From Lentisphaerota bacterium (GTDB taxonomy: Bacteria > Verrucomicrobiota > Kiritimatiellia > JAAZAB01): 14,109 nt of DNA. Where the stretch lies: contig JAIVGW010000268.1 in assembly GCA_020201415.1 (NCBI GenBank), positions 1 through 14,109 of the forward strand, in the 5' to 3' direction. Under the pieces are notes generated by a model. The model was not told where the DNA came from. It was given only the letters and a program-made list of their open reading frames with translations, and searched no databases. Position numbers and translations under genes: made by a program. How positions within the stretch are numbered: the first letter of the stretch is position 1; each line of letters opens with the position of its first letter. Below, one piece after another: positions 1-7,097 of this stretch.

Positions 1-100
1 CCGACAGTCCCGGCACGGCGCCAATCACCATGCCGGAGGTGACACCCGCCAGCAACGCCAGCGTAAAAGCCAGGGGTTCGGCATACAATCTCTGTTTCAT
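1..100 (-). CDS. Tripartite tricarboxylate transporter permease, TctA-like (N-terminal fragment)
   Basis: Only the first 33 codons are in the window; the gene runs off the left edge. The ATG at 98-100 overlaps the TGA of the upstream tctC-like gene in an ATGA arrangement, which implies translational coupling. The visible peptide begins MKQRLYAEPLAFTLALLAGV and continues through a stretch ending GAVPGLS. This resembles the first membrane helix of TctA-family permeases, which carries a G-x-x-x-G-x-x-PGL signature. TctA is the large permease of tripartite tricarboxylate transporters, working with the small membrane protein TctB and the periplasmic binding protein TctC. The common order is C-B-A; here no tctB lies between C and A, so it would have to be downstream, fused, or elsewhere. 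The call rests on this short peptide plus the neighbour. Confidence 0.72.
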   Translation of the reverse strand, partial: MKQRLYAEPLAFTLALLAGVTSGMVIGAVPGLS

Positions 101-960
101 TGCACCAGCCCCAGTTTTTTCATTGTTACAGCCACCTCTTGCGCCTGTTGCTCAACCATTGCGCGAAAGGCCTTGCCCGTAAGCGGATGCAGATTCATGC
201 CGGACTGAGCGGCAAAGGCCGTAAGCTCATCGGATTGGGCCACCTCATGGAACGTATCCCTCAGGATATCGCGGCTCGCCGAAGGCACACCTTCGGGCAG
301 CGCCAGTCCGCGCCATGTGCCGAACAACAGATCAAAGTCCTGTTCACGGCAAGTCGGTGTTTCCGGAAAGCTTTTCAAGCGGTCGGCGCTCATGATGCCC
401 AACAGCTTGATCTGCCCGGATTCCACATAGGTTTTCAGTTCCGCCGGACTGACGGTAACGGCGTCAATATGCCCGCCGATCAGGGCGGTAATAGCCTGCG
501 ACGCGCCGTTGAACGGCACATGGATAACCGGTATCTGCGCACGGTCTGCCAGCATGGCGGCTGCCAGATGCCAGACCGCGCCCGCCCCAGAGTTGCCAAT
601 GCTGGGGGCTTTTCCCTGTTGGGCATACTGCACGAATTCCGCCAGTGAATCAGCGGGGAAATCGGAACGTACCGCCACAGCGGCCGGGTCCATATTCAGC
701 AACATCAGAAGATCAAAATCACGGTAGGTAAAAGGCGCGAGGCCCTGCACCGGCAGAGAAACCAGCTCAAAGGTGGTCAGCAAAACCGTATGTCCGTCGG
801 CCGGGGCGATGCGTCCGGCGGCATGGCCGATCGCGCCGCCGCCGCCAGTGATGTTGCTCACGAGCACTGGCTTGGCAAATCTTTTTTCCGCTTCGTGCGC
901 CAGCTTGCGCGCCAGCAAATCCGTACCGCCACCCGGTGAAAACGGGCAGATCAGTGTCAC
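97..960 (-). CDS. TctC/Bug-family solute-binding protein, apparently lacking its signal peptide
   Basis: The product is a TctC/Bug-type periplasmic binding protein that would capture a carboxylate for the TctA permease encoded next. Family features are visible: PFSPGGGTD near the start, GGGGAIG around residue 40, VPFNGASQAITALIGGHIDA in the middle, then LLGIMSADRLKSFPETPT and a W-x-GLALPEGVP segment. The 287 residues match a mature Bug protein (about 300) but no signal peptide is present. The only possible initiator is the GTG at 958-960, which cuts inside the conserved first strand: the in-frame residues just upstream read FPQRAVTLICPF, as in family members. That frame stays open to 1029 and then meets TGA with no ATG, GTG or TTG. 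A good AGGAGG lies at 980-985 but is 19 nt from the GTG. The gene sits just behind the sialidase stop at 1044 and overlaps tctA. It may be 5'-truncated, or carry a sequencing frameshift. Confidence 0.8.
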   Translation of the reverse strand: MTLICPFSPGGGTDLLARKLAHEAEKRFAKPVLVSNITGGGGAIGHAAGRIAPADGHTVLLTTFELVSLPVQGLAPFTYRDFDLLMLLNMDPAAVAVRSDFPADSLAEFVQYAQQGKAPSIGNSGAGAVWHLAAAMLADRAQIPVIHVPFNGASQAITALIGGHIDAVTVSPAELKTYVESGQIKLLGIMSADRLKSFPETPTCREQDFDLLFGTWRGLALPEGVPSASRDILRDTFHEVAQSDELTAFAAQSGMNLHPLTGKAFRAMVEQQAQEVAVTMKKLGLVQ

Positions 961-1043
961 CGCCCGCTGCGGGAAGATTCCTCCTGCATAGTCGTGTTGA
1001 CCTGCATGTCTGCCCCAGCCTGTTACAAATCAGCAAATAACCG

Positions 1044-2648
1044 TTATTCGGGGGAAGTGGAAAACACCGTAATGCCCCACGTTTTATAGTCCACACGATC
1101 ACCCGGTTTTACCTGTTTCTGGTATACTGAACAGGCATCCTCAATTTTGTATGAGTCTTTGACCGTGAACGGGATGAATTGCGGAATATCGGTTTTTTCA
1201 AATCCCTTGTTCAACAGATCGCCGGCAATGGACTTGTCGCGGGCAATTACATAAACGAAACCGGCTTTAACAACCGCCCCCCGGCTAAGTTCAATTGATG
1301 ACCGGATAAACCTTTTCCCTTTCAGCTCATCTGGAATCACGCTGAACACATACTTTCTGTCTGACCAGATTTCCGCCCCTATTTCCAGCGTGTCAAATGT
1401 TCCCCCATCGTCCGGCTCAATCCTTGCAGCAGCGGTCTGATTGAGCGGCACACCGTCATCGTTGCTGTTGAGGTCGAATTTGCCGGGTTCATACGGTTCT
1501 TCCGGATTCACCGGCAGCGGTTCCGGCGCGCTGATCAACTCGCGCAGTCGCACGCGGCCCGACACCGCCTCGCCGGCCGCGGCATCTTCCTCGGTAAAAG
1601 CAGCCATGTGGATGGCCCGTTCCTTGCGTCGCGAATGGTCATAGGTAATATAAATCGTTCCGTCGGCCGTCTGCTGTCCGTCAGGGTAGGATATGCCGCT
1701 GCGCCCATCGAGCAAAAGGCCGCCGCCCCAGGTCCGGCCGTCATCTTTTGAGATAACAGCCTGTAGATGACTTCGCCCGATCCTCTGATCAAGCGGGCCA
1801 TGCTTGACCAACAACAGGTTGCTGGAATTCAGCCGCGTGATAAAAAACCGCGCTGTCGGATGTTTAATTGATGACGGCGATACAACCGGCCAGGTGCGTC
1901 CGCCATCGGTGGAAACGCTTTCACCGATTCCGTATTTAGTGCGAACCAGCATCCATAGATCTCCGTGCTTGCGCTCTACCACCATGTGCTCGTCATAATT
2001 ACGATGCTCAAGCGGAACCAGCGCCGCCCCCCTCAGAGTAAAGGTCTCCCCCTGATCAACGGATATATAGACCGCTGCGCTCGCGGCATCGGGGTCGCCG
2101 CCGGTACGGGCTTCCCAGTCGCTGATGGGGAAGAGCCATTCGCCGTTCGAACGGATAATCGGCTTGCACATCATCACGCCCGGCGCAACATGGCGGGGTG
2201 GATCCCAGACGGGATCTCCGGCATCGGCCACGGCCGATGTCATCTGCCAGGTCTGGGCATTCTTTCCATGGGACACGGCCTGCCCCCAGAACACGCGAAG
2301 ACGTCCGTCCGGGTCAACCCAGATCTCCGGATCAAACGCCCGCAGCGGCCCGGAACCGTCCGGATCAATCACCAGCCGTTCTTCCCAAGTCTGCCCGTCA
2401 TCACCGCTGGTGGCAACGACAACGTAATTATTCCGATCTTCGCCCGATGTCGGACCGGCATACCAAACCGCCCAAAGGCGTCCCTTTGGGCTGACCGCCA
2501 TGCTCGACACCATCTGCAGCTTCCGGGTCTCGATGGACGGATACGCCGGATCCGACGCGTCAATAATTTTCGGCGGTGTCAACACATCAGCGGCTGCCGC
2601 CTGTAACAGCAAAGCCACTCCGATAAATAATAGCAATATCCTGTTCAT
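1044..2648 (-). CDS. Secreted sialidase-fold (BNR/Asp-box) glycosidase with C-terminal extension
   Basis: A 534-residue secreted six-bladed propeller protein of the sialidase superfamily (BNR_2 type). Residues 1-20 form a signal peptide (hydrophobic core then QAAAA before DVLTPP). Four Asp boxes (S-x-D-x-G-x-T-W) are visible: SGDDGQTW (81-88), SVDQGETF (196-203), STDGGRTW (246-253) and SKDDGRTW (300-307). The FRIP motif that normally carries the first catalytic arginine of exo-alpha-sialidases is not seen near the N-terminus, so true sialic-acid cleavage is unproven; many environmental homologues act on unknown glycans. From about residue 365 an extra 170-residue region, probably beta-rich, follows the propeller and was not recognised. 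The start is firm: GAGGAG at 2655-2660 lies six bases before the ATG. The tctC-like gene follows closely, suggesting co-transcription of a hydrolase with an importer. Confidence 0.85.
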   Translation of the reverse strand: MNRILLLFIGVALLLQAAAADVLTPPKIIDASDPAYPSIETRKLQMVSSMAVSPKGRLWAVWYAGPTSGEDRNNYVVVATSGDDGQTWEERLVIDPDGSGPLRAFDPEIWVDPDGRLRVFWGQAVSHGKNAQTWQMTSAVADAGDPVWDPPRHVAPGVMMCKPIIRSNGEWLFPISDWEARTGGDPDAASAAVYISVDQGETFTLRGAALVPLEHRNYDEHMVVERKHGDLWMLVRTKYGIGESVSTDGGRTWPVVSPSSIKHPTARFFITRLNSSNLLLVKHGPLDQRIGRSHLQAVISKDDGRTWGGGLLLDGRSGISYPDGQQTADGTIYITYDHSRRKERAIHMAAFTEEDAAAGEAVSGRVRLRELISAPEPLPVNPEEPYEPGKFDLNSNDDGVPLNQTAAARIEPDDGGTFDTLEIGAEIWSDRKYVFSVIPDELKGKRFIRSSIELSRGAVVKAGFVYVIARDKSIAGDLLNKGFEKTDIPQFIPFTVKDSYKIEDACSVYQKQVKPGDRVDYKTWGITVFSTSPE

Positions 2649-2781
2649 TTGTTTCTCCTCTTAACGCCATCATCCATGGAGAAAATCCGCCATCGTTTTC
2701 ACAACCTGGCATTGTCCTCACCATAGCGCGCTGACATCATTGTGCCGAACGTGTATTGTCTCACTCTAACCGGCATGATTC

Positions 2782-2801
2782 ATTTTGGCAATTGTCAAAA
2801 T
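2782..2801. promoter_or_regulatory. 20-bp near-perfect palindrome upstream of the sialidase gene (possible operator)
   Basis: The sequence ATTTTGGCAATTGTCAAAAT is an inverted repeat around CAATTG with a single non-complementary position per arm. It lies about 134 bp upstream of the sialidase ATG. Its size and symmetry suit a dimeric repressor site. Read on the minus strand it includes TTGACA, a -35-like hexamer, but no convincing -10 box follows. The 10-mer TTTTGACAAT inside it also occurs at 7046-7055. No regulator gene is visible, so the assignment is tentative. Confidence 0.3.
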
Positions 2802-2830
2802 TCATGCGTCGGCCATAAATTTCGGTTTCG

Positions 2831-3087
2831 CCGGAATTCTAACGAATTCCGCTCCAGTCGAGTCTTCCCGGAGCTTCCCGGTTCTTCCTGGAGCGGAATG
2901 TGTGAACATTCCGGGGTCCACCCGTGCCTTCCCGGCGCCGGAATTCTCACGAATTCCGCTCCAGCCGAGTCTTCCCGGAGCGGAATGTGTGAACATTCCG
3001 GGTCCACCCGTATCTGCCCGGCGCCGGAATTCTAACGAATTCCGCTCCAGTCGAGTCTTCCCGGAGCGGAATGTGTGAACATTCCGG
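2831..3087. repeat. Three tandem copies of a 64-bp palindrome-rich repeat
   Basis: Copies lie at 2831-2914, 2938-3001 and 3024-3087, separated by 23- and 22-bp spacers that also resemble each other (GTCCACCCG...CCCGGCG). The second and third copies are 64 bp; the first has a 20-bp insertion in its middle. Each copy starts with hairpin GGAATTC-loop-GAATTCC (loop TAAC, TCAC, TAAC) and ends with hairpin GGAATGT-GTGA-ACATTCC. Alternatively the inner halves pair as a 10-bp stem, ATTCCGCTCC with GGAGCGGAAT. The copies fill most of the gap between the PcRGLX-like gene ending at 3113 and the sialidase gene. Spacing differs between copies (107 and 86 bp) and is not a multiple of three, so this is not coding. 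Function is unknown; an intergenic BIME-like repeat or a processing or termination structure is possible. Confidence 0.85.
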
Positions 3088-3112
3088 CGGGACGCCACAA
3101 ATCGATACATAT

Positions 3113-6064
3113 TCATCCTCCATCACGCCCAAGGCTGACATCCTCGGCATCACTTTCCAGCACCGCAATCGTTGCGGACCCCGGAAACGTGATTGCGTAG
3201 TCCCCGGCAGGTAAATCCGCCGGCAGGGTCAATTGGAAATGCCAGCGGCAGGGATACCACCGGCCCGGATTTGTGGTTTTAAACCTTTGCTGTTTAACGA
3301 TACGAACGTTATCGACCTTGGCCCCCTCGCCGTTCGGCTTATGATGAGCAACTACCGCATCCGGCTCTGTATTTTCATCCATCTCATCCGACACCCGGAC
3401 GAAGATACTGAGGTTCACGGGTTTGTCTTCTTCCTTGCGCACCAGAATCGACGGCAGCGAATCCGCCTCGATGAACTCATGCTCCATTATTCCCACGCCG
3501 GTGAAATCATTTCTTAACACGCTCATCTCCAATTTGTTATCCCCATCCTTAATACGGGTCGCGGCCAGCACGGGGAACGGCTCAATCGGCTGCTCCGCTG
3601 CGTCCAGCGCACGTAGCGCGGCGGGCGCGCCCTGGAAGAAGTTATGCCCCATCAGGCCGAAAAACGGCTGCTCCACCATCAGGTTGATCAACCGTAGGTA
3701 AGCCGGGTTCCCTGTCCAGCGATAGACCTCGGCGAAGAGGAAGAGACGATAAGTCTGATTATTGGAATAAAAAAACCGGAACTTGTCGTCCATCATACGC
3801 AGGATCGCCTCACGCGCAGTCTCGTCACCGGTCGCGTTGTAGTAAAAATAAAGCGGGAAAAGCCAAATGGTGCCGGTTTTATAATACATGCCACGATGAT
3901 AAGAATCGTTCAGGCCGGCCGGGTTGTCCAAATCGATCAGCATCGAAGCTATTCGTTGCATGATGTTCGAGAAGGCCTCGTCCGGATTATGTGTGTGCAG
4001 CACAGCCAGATTGTATAAATGGTTCCATGGGCCTACCGCCAGATGCTGCTGATCATCCCAGTTTTCGCGATAAGCGTCGCCAACCATCAGGAGCAGCTCG
4101 TTCGCGTATTCATCACCCGTCAGGTAATACTCCATCAGCCATCCAAAACTAACGAAAACACTGCCGAGATTGCTTTTACCGTGCCAGTAAAAAGGCATGT
4201 GCCCATTTGCGTCCACAAACCCGCCCCGGAACCTGTTGCCCGCGTTCCAGTGGTGATAGCACAGGTCACCAACGAACCGGGTGAAATGCCGCCCGTAGTC
4301 GTAGTAGCGCCGCTCGCCGCTACGCATATAAAGCTGCCAGCCGTGGTAGTCCAGTTGGTACTGAATTGCTCGCGACAGCCTGAACCATCGGTTATGGTGC
4401 CCCAGTGTAACATTTTTCCCCCACATGATGAAGCCGGTGCGTCGCAGCGTCGCATGCCCATAGCTACTTCCCAGCGTTTCGGACCAATAGTCCGATATTT
4501 TCACCTCCACTTCGGAAAAACGTTCCGTATCCTTCGGGTGCATCGGCCAGCCGACCGTCGCTGAAGCGCACAGCCACGCCGGATCCGCCTGCAGCAGCGG
4601 CGGGTGTGCGGCGGCCAGTCCCCGCGCCTTCAAACGCTGTTCGTCCATGTTGCCGGCGCGCGGCAGCAACCAGACATCGTGCGTGCGTGCCGCGCCTTGC
4701 GCGTTGCTGGGCTGCTGGGCAACTCTTGTGCCGATCGCAGTGCCCCTTGAAGGCAATCGTCCAGTATGGAAATCCCGAAAGGCATGAATCGCATTGTCGG
4801 CCCACCCCTTCCAGTACTCGTTGACCAACGTCACCGCCCGGAAGTCCAACTCCCGACCGCTGCGTCCAGACCAGAACGCCACCCGCGCCCCAGAAGGACC
4901 GATGGCGATTTCCTTCGGGAACCGCTGCGCCAGTTGCGGCGTCACCACGGTCAATGCGTGATTATTGTAACGCGCCGCGGCCCAATCGCCGGCCACTTCG
5001 GTTTCTTTGAGCCAGTAATGGACCCAGAAGTTGTCCGCATCGATGACGCCCTCGTCCGTAATCAATGGGGAAGGAGAGCGGGCGACGACAGCCTGGAACT
5101 TCCGATCCAGGATGTGCGGGTAATCCTCCTGGAGCATGTAGGCCTCGCCGCCGTCGAGTGCGACTTTGAAAAGCGTCTGTTCCCGCTCGACGAGGCCGGA
5201 GGAAAACATTTCGGCCAAATCCCGGCACTTTTCCTTGTCCTCGGGCGGACCTTTATAAATATAACGATCGGCCCAAGTCGCCTCGCTCAGAGCGAACACC
5301 GCCTCTTTCGGCGCGGCAGGCGTACGGAATTCCAGCCCGTAATCGCGCACCCACAGCTTGTTGGTGTCCTCGGTGAAAATCAATGAATGGGTCACCTTCA
5401 CATAAGGCACGCCCGCCGAGAAGTAGAACCACACCTTCGCCCGCGCCACACGCGCGCCGTCTGCGGTCACATACCAGCCTTCGCGCCGGATTACCGTGCG
5501 CAAGGGGCCCTGCTTCAGGATCTCCGTCTCAATCCCGGACAGCTCCCCTGCCACCCGCGCCAGGCGGCCCTGGTTGTCGACCAGGTAGGCGCCGTCGCCG
5601 GCGTTGGACAAGAACACCGTGTCACCCATACGCGCGGTCTCCGGCAGCAGCCGGTCGGACAGGAATTCATAGACGGCCGCGCCGGTGTCCACCGTGATCG
5701 CGCCATCATCGGTCTGTTGCACCGTCAGCGGATAAGCGGGCGTGGCGCGGCTGACATCGGGGCCGTATTCCACCCGGTAAGCACCCTGCGGGCTGGCGGT
5801 CAAGACCGCCAGCGCCCAGCGGATACTGCCGTCACGCCAGGTGGCGGCCACGTCGATCTGGGCGGGAACTTCCTTGCCATCCCCGTCCACGACCCGGATC
5901 CGCGAAGCGTCATCCAACTCACCTTCCGGGAACGGCAACCCGCCGATCAGCGGCCAGGGCTCGTCCAGACCGGACACATCGTTGACTTGCAACGTGAAGC
6001 TCTTCGTCGCCGCCGCGGCTGAAAGGCTGATCAGGGCCGCGGCGCATCCCGCGATGGTAGCCAT
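3113..6064 (-). CDS. PcRGLX/YetA-like secreted protein (RIFT barrel, beta-sandwich, alpha/alpha-toroid), copy 1
   Basis: A secreted protein of 983 residues with the layout of PcRGLX/YetA-like proteins, the group that includes the fungal PL26 exo-rhamnogalacturonan lyase. After a signal peptide (hydrophobic stretch ending SAAAA) comes the N-terminal RIFT barrel, about residues 20-105, with the family pattern GGLPFPEGEL, IRVVDGDGKEVPAQI and WRDGSIRWAL. A beta-sandwich follows to about 450, then an aromatic-rich helical toroid (about 500-800, with YYLTGDEY, IDLDNPAG and YRWTGNPAYLR), and a C-terminal beta domain ending LPAGDYAITFPGS. Lyase activity on an acidic polysaccharide is inferred; catalytic residues were not assigned. 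The ATG at 6062-6064 is preferred because it places the signal peptide correctly, but no Shine-Dalgarno sequence precedes it; an in-frame TTG at 6073 would add three residues. The first 230 residues are about 85% identical to the copy at 9649, while the rest is much more divergent. Confidence 0.82.
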   Translation of the reverse strand: MATIAGCAAALISLSAAAATKSFTLQVNDVSGLDEPWPLIGGLPFPEGELDDASRIRVVDGDGKEVPAQIDVAATWRDGSIRWALAVLTASPQGAYRVEYGPDVSRATPAYPLTVQQTDDGAITVDTGAAVYEFLSDRLLPETARMGDTVFLSNAGDGAYLVDNQGRLARVAGELSGIETEILKQGPLRTVIRREGWYVTADGARVARAKVWFYFSAGVPYVKVTHSLIFTEDTNKLWVRDYGLEFRTPAAPKEAVFALSEATWADRYIYKGPPEDKEKCRDLAEMFSSGLVEREQTLFKVALDGGEAYMLQEDYPHILDRKFQAVVARSPSPLITDEGVIDADNFWVHYWLKETEVAGDWAAARYNNHALTVVTPQLAQRFPKEIAIGPSGARVAFWSGRSGRELDFRAVTLVNEYWKGWADNAIHAFRDFHTGRLPSRGTAIGTRVAQQPSNAQGAARTHDVWLLPRAGNMDEQRLKARGLAAAHPPLLQADPAWLCASATVGWPMHPKDTERFSEVEVKISDYWSETLGSSYGHATLRRTGFIMWGKNVTLGHHNRWFRLSRAIQYQLDYHGWQLYMRSGERRYYDYGRHFTRFVGDLCYHHWNAGNRFRGGFVDANGHMPFYWHGKSNLGSVFVSFGWLMEYYLTGDEYANELLLMVGDAYRENWDDQQHLAVGPWNHLYNLAVLHTHNPDEAFSNIMQRIASMLIDLDNPAGLNDSYHRGMYYKTGTIWLFPLYFYYNATGDETAREAILRMMDDKFRFFYSNNQTYRLFLFAEVYRWTGNPAYLRLINLMVEQPFFGLMGHNFFQGAPAALRALDAAEQPIEPFPVLAATRIKDGDNKLEMSVLRNDFTGVGIMEHEFIEADSLPSILVRKEEDKPVNLSIFVRVSDEMDENTEPDAVVAHHKPNGEGAKVDNVRIVKQQRFKTTNPGRWYPCRWHFQLTLPADLPAGDYAITFPGSATIAVLESDAEDVSLGRDGG
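5321..6010. repeat. Near-identical 690-bp segment shared with 11782-12471
   Basis: This is the part of the first PcRGLX-like gene encoding the RIFT barrel and the start of the beta-sandwich. It aligns without any gap to 11782-12471 (constant offset 6461). By eye the two proteins agree at roughly 85% of positions here, and long DNA blocks are identical. Similarity drops sharply after the shared RTP codons. It is a within-locus duplication or a gene-conversion tract. Confidence 0.8.
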
Positions 6065-6102
6065 GTGTGTCAATTTTATTGTTTTTCTTTTTTCGATTCA
6101 GT

Positions 6103-6128
6103 GAGTACTGTCAAAGCTGACAGCACTC
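6103..6128. promoter_or_regulatory. 10-bp-stem hairpin upstream of PcRGLX-like copy 1
   Basis: GAGTACTGTC and GACAGCACTC pair with one mismatch (a possible wobble) around the loop AAAGCT. The hairpin ends 38 bp before the ATG at 6064. On the minus strand it is followed by A-rich rather than T-rich DNA, so it is not an ordinary terminator for the S23-type gene; it may be an operator or a leader structure. The rest of 6065-6222 is AT-rich without a recognisable ribosome-binding site. Confidence 0.3.
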
Positions 6129-6222
6129 TTTCTTGTGCAATCTTTTTTCCTGTAGGGGGTTAGCAACCTCTCTGCCTTCTCCCCCGTTTTCCTGGCAGTC
6201 TACGCACCACCCGACGACCGTA

Positions 6223-6253
6223 GATTAGGGCGAAAGAATAGGGCGAAAGATTA
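6223..6253 (+). repeat. Left inverted repeat of the S23 element (13-bp unit array)
   Basis: Two 13-bp units, GATTAGGGCGAAA (6223-6235) and GAATAGGGCGAAA (6236-6248), are followed by the partial unit GATTA. It lies downstream of the S23-type stop codon at 6285. Between the stop and this repeat, AGGGG and CCCCT around 6252-6269 could form a short 5-bp hairpin, too weak to call a terminator. Confidence 0.85.
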
Positions 6254-6284
6254 AGGGGTGCCGGATCCCCTCCGCATGCCCTAT

Positions 6285-6944
6285 TCATCCAGATAGATCC
6301 AAGTAGGCCGCAAGCTTGGTTCCCGCGTCCTCTGCAATACCAAGAAACTTACTGTGATCAACCTTCGAGAACCGTCCATTGCCTTCAGCGATATTCAGTG
6401 TCAGGCTCGTCGTCAGTTCATCAACCCTCTTTGCATGCCGGCCTCGAATCTGGTCGCTCTGCCAGATCGCATCCAGCGCCTCGTGCACCTGCAACGAGCG
6501 TTGATAGACATCCAGCGATTCGTGTAGAAAGTACTTCCCGGAGTCTGTGCCATACGCTTCGGATTGCTCCCTGACGCAGCTTTCCCAAGAGCTGCGTAAT
6601 CCGACCTCCATACGGGCAATCCGCCGAAGCACGTCTTTAATTGAGTTCATCCTCGACGCATCAAGCAATCGGCGGCATAAGGCCACATCCAGACACGCCG
6701 CGCATTCCAAGACGGAGCCAAGTGAACACTCGATGGTGTAAACCCCGGCATCGGTGGCCCGCAGGCGCGCGGCCTTGACCAAATTAGTTACAATGCTCTC
6801 AACCGCTCTGTCAAACTGACCATGCACCGCCCACGAAGATGACCACGTGGCAAGTAGTTCGTCCGCAAGCGCTGCAAACTTCAAAGTAACACCGTAGACA
6901 TCAAGTTGCTCATGCGGGAAATAATTCGCCATACTCTTGCCCAT
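6285..6944 (-). CDS. Tandem four-helix-bundle protein (S23/IVP family), second domain shortened
   Basis: The 219-residue product contains two S23-type four-helix-bundle domains in tandem. The first starts NYFPHEQLDVYGVTLKF and continues through a helix with SLGSVLECAACLDVALCRR to about residue 105. The second starts KYFLHESLDVYQRSLQV and includes LTLNIAEGNGRFSKVDHSKF and FLGIAEDAGTKLAAYLDLSG, the most typical family segment. It then stops, so the fourth helix of domain 2 is missing. S23 proteins are best known from 23S rRNA intervening sequences (Leptospira, Coxiella); the Avd protein of diversity-generating retroelements has the same fold. Their role in IVS elements is unknown. The ATG at 6944 begins on the last base of the inverted repeat, whose AGGG could act as a weak ribosome-binding site. 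A second ATG at 6930-6932 gives MANYFPHEQ, equally plausible. No function is assigned. Confidence 0.8.
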   Translation of the reverse strand: MGKSMANYFPHEQLDVYGVTLKFAALADELLATWSSSWAVHGQFDRAVESIVTNLVKAARLRATDAGVYTIECSLGSVLECAACLDVALCRRLLDASRMNSIKDVLRRIARMEVGLRSSWESCVREQSEAYGTDSGKYFLHESLDVYQRSLQVHEALDAIWQSDQIRGRHAKRVDELTTSLTLNIAEGNGRFSKVDHSKFLGIAEDAGTKLAAYLDLSG

Positions 6945-6974
6945 AATCTTTCGCCCTAATCTTTCGCCTTAATC
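6944..6974 (-). repeat. Right inverted repeat of the S23 element, overlapping the gene start
   Basis: Read on the minus strand it is GATTAAGGCGAAA, GATTAGGGCGAAA, then GATTA, whose last A is the A of the first ATG of the S23-type gene. It is the inverted partner of 6223-6253. The repeat therefore forms the gene's immediate 5' leader. Confidence 0.85.
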
Positions 6975-7097
6975 TCCCGTTTTGCGATCCGCTCTCGTCG
7001 CCCGCTATCGTCCACCGTTCCCCTTTTTTTGTTTTTTCATAAAACTTTTGACAATACCCCGATTTTCAGTTTAAGCCATTGGCCACTCCGCCATTAA

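Larger units (their letters stand above)
6223..6974. mobile_element. Inverted-repeat-bounded S23/IVP element (IVS-like, outside rRNA)
   Basis: A 752-bp unit holds a single four-helix-bundle gene between 31-bp inverted repeats at 6223-6253 and 6944-6974 that match at 29 of 31 positions. Each repeat is built of a 13-bp unit, GATTAGGGCGAAA, present twice and followed by GATTA. The arrangement recalls the intervening sequences of 23S rRNA genes, in which an S23 ORF lies inside a stem formed by terminal inverted repeats, but here the flanks are protein genes. No target-site duplication was found and no transposase is encoded, so mobility is inferred. A related single repeat lies at 13023-13042. 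Confidence 0.55.

Noticed and set aside
2831..3087. A CRISPR array
   Set aside because: Only three copies with long, internally palindromic units and short spacers that are themselves similar to one another; no cas genes are present.
2742..3168. Several short open frames on both strands through the 2831-3087 array
   Set aside because: The repeats happen to lack stop codons in several frames, repeat spacing is not a multiple of three, and the peptides resemble nothing recognisable.
6223..6974. A diversity-generating retroelement, because Avd is also a four-helix bundle
   Set aside because: No reverse transcriptase gene and no template/variable repeat pair are seen in the window.
6223..6974. 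A genuine 23S rRNA intervening sequence
   Set aside because: The flanking DNA consists of protein-coding genes and I see no rRNA-like sequence on either side.
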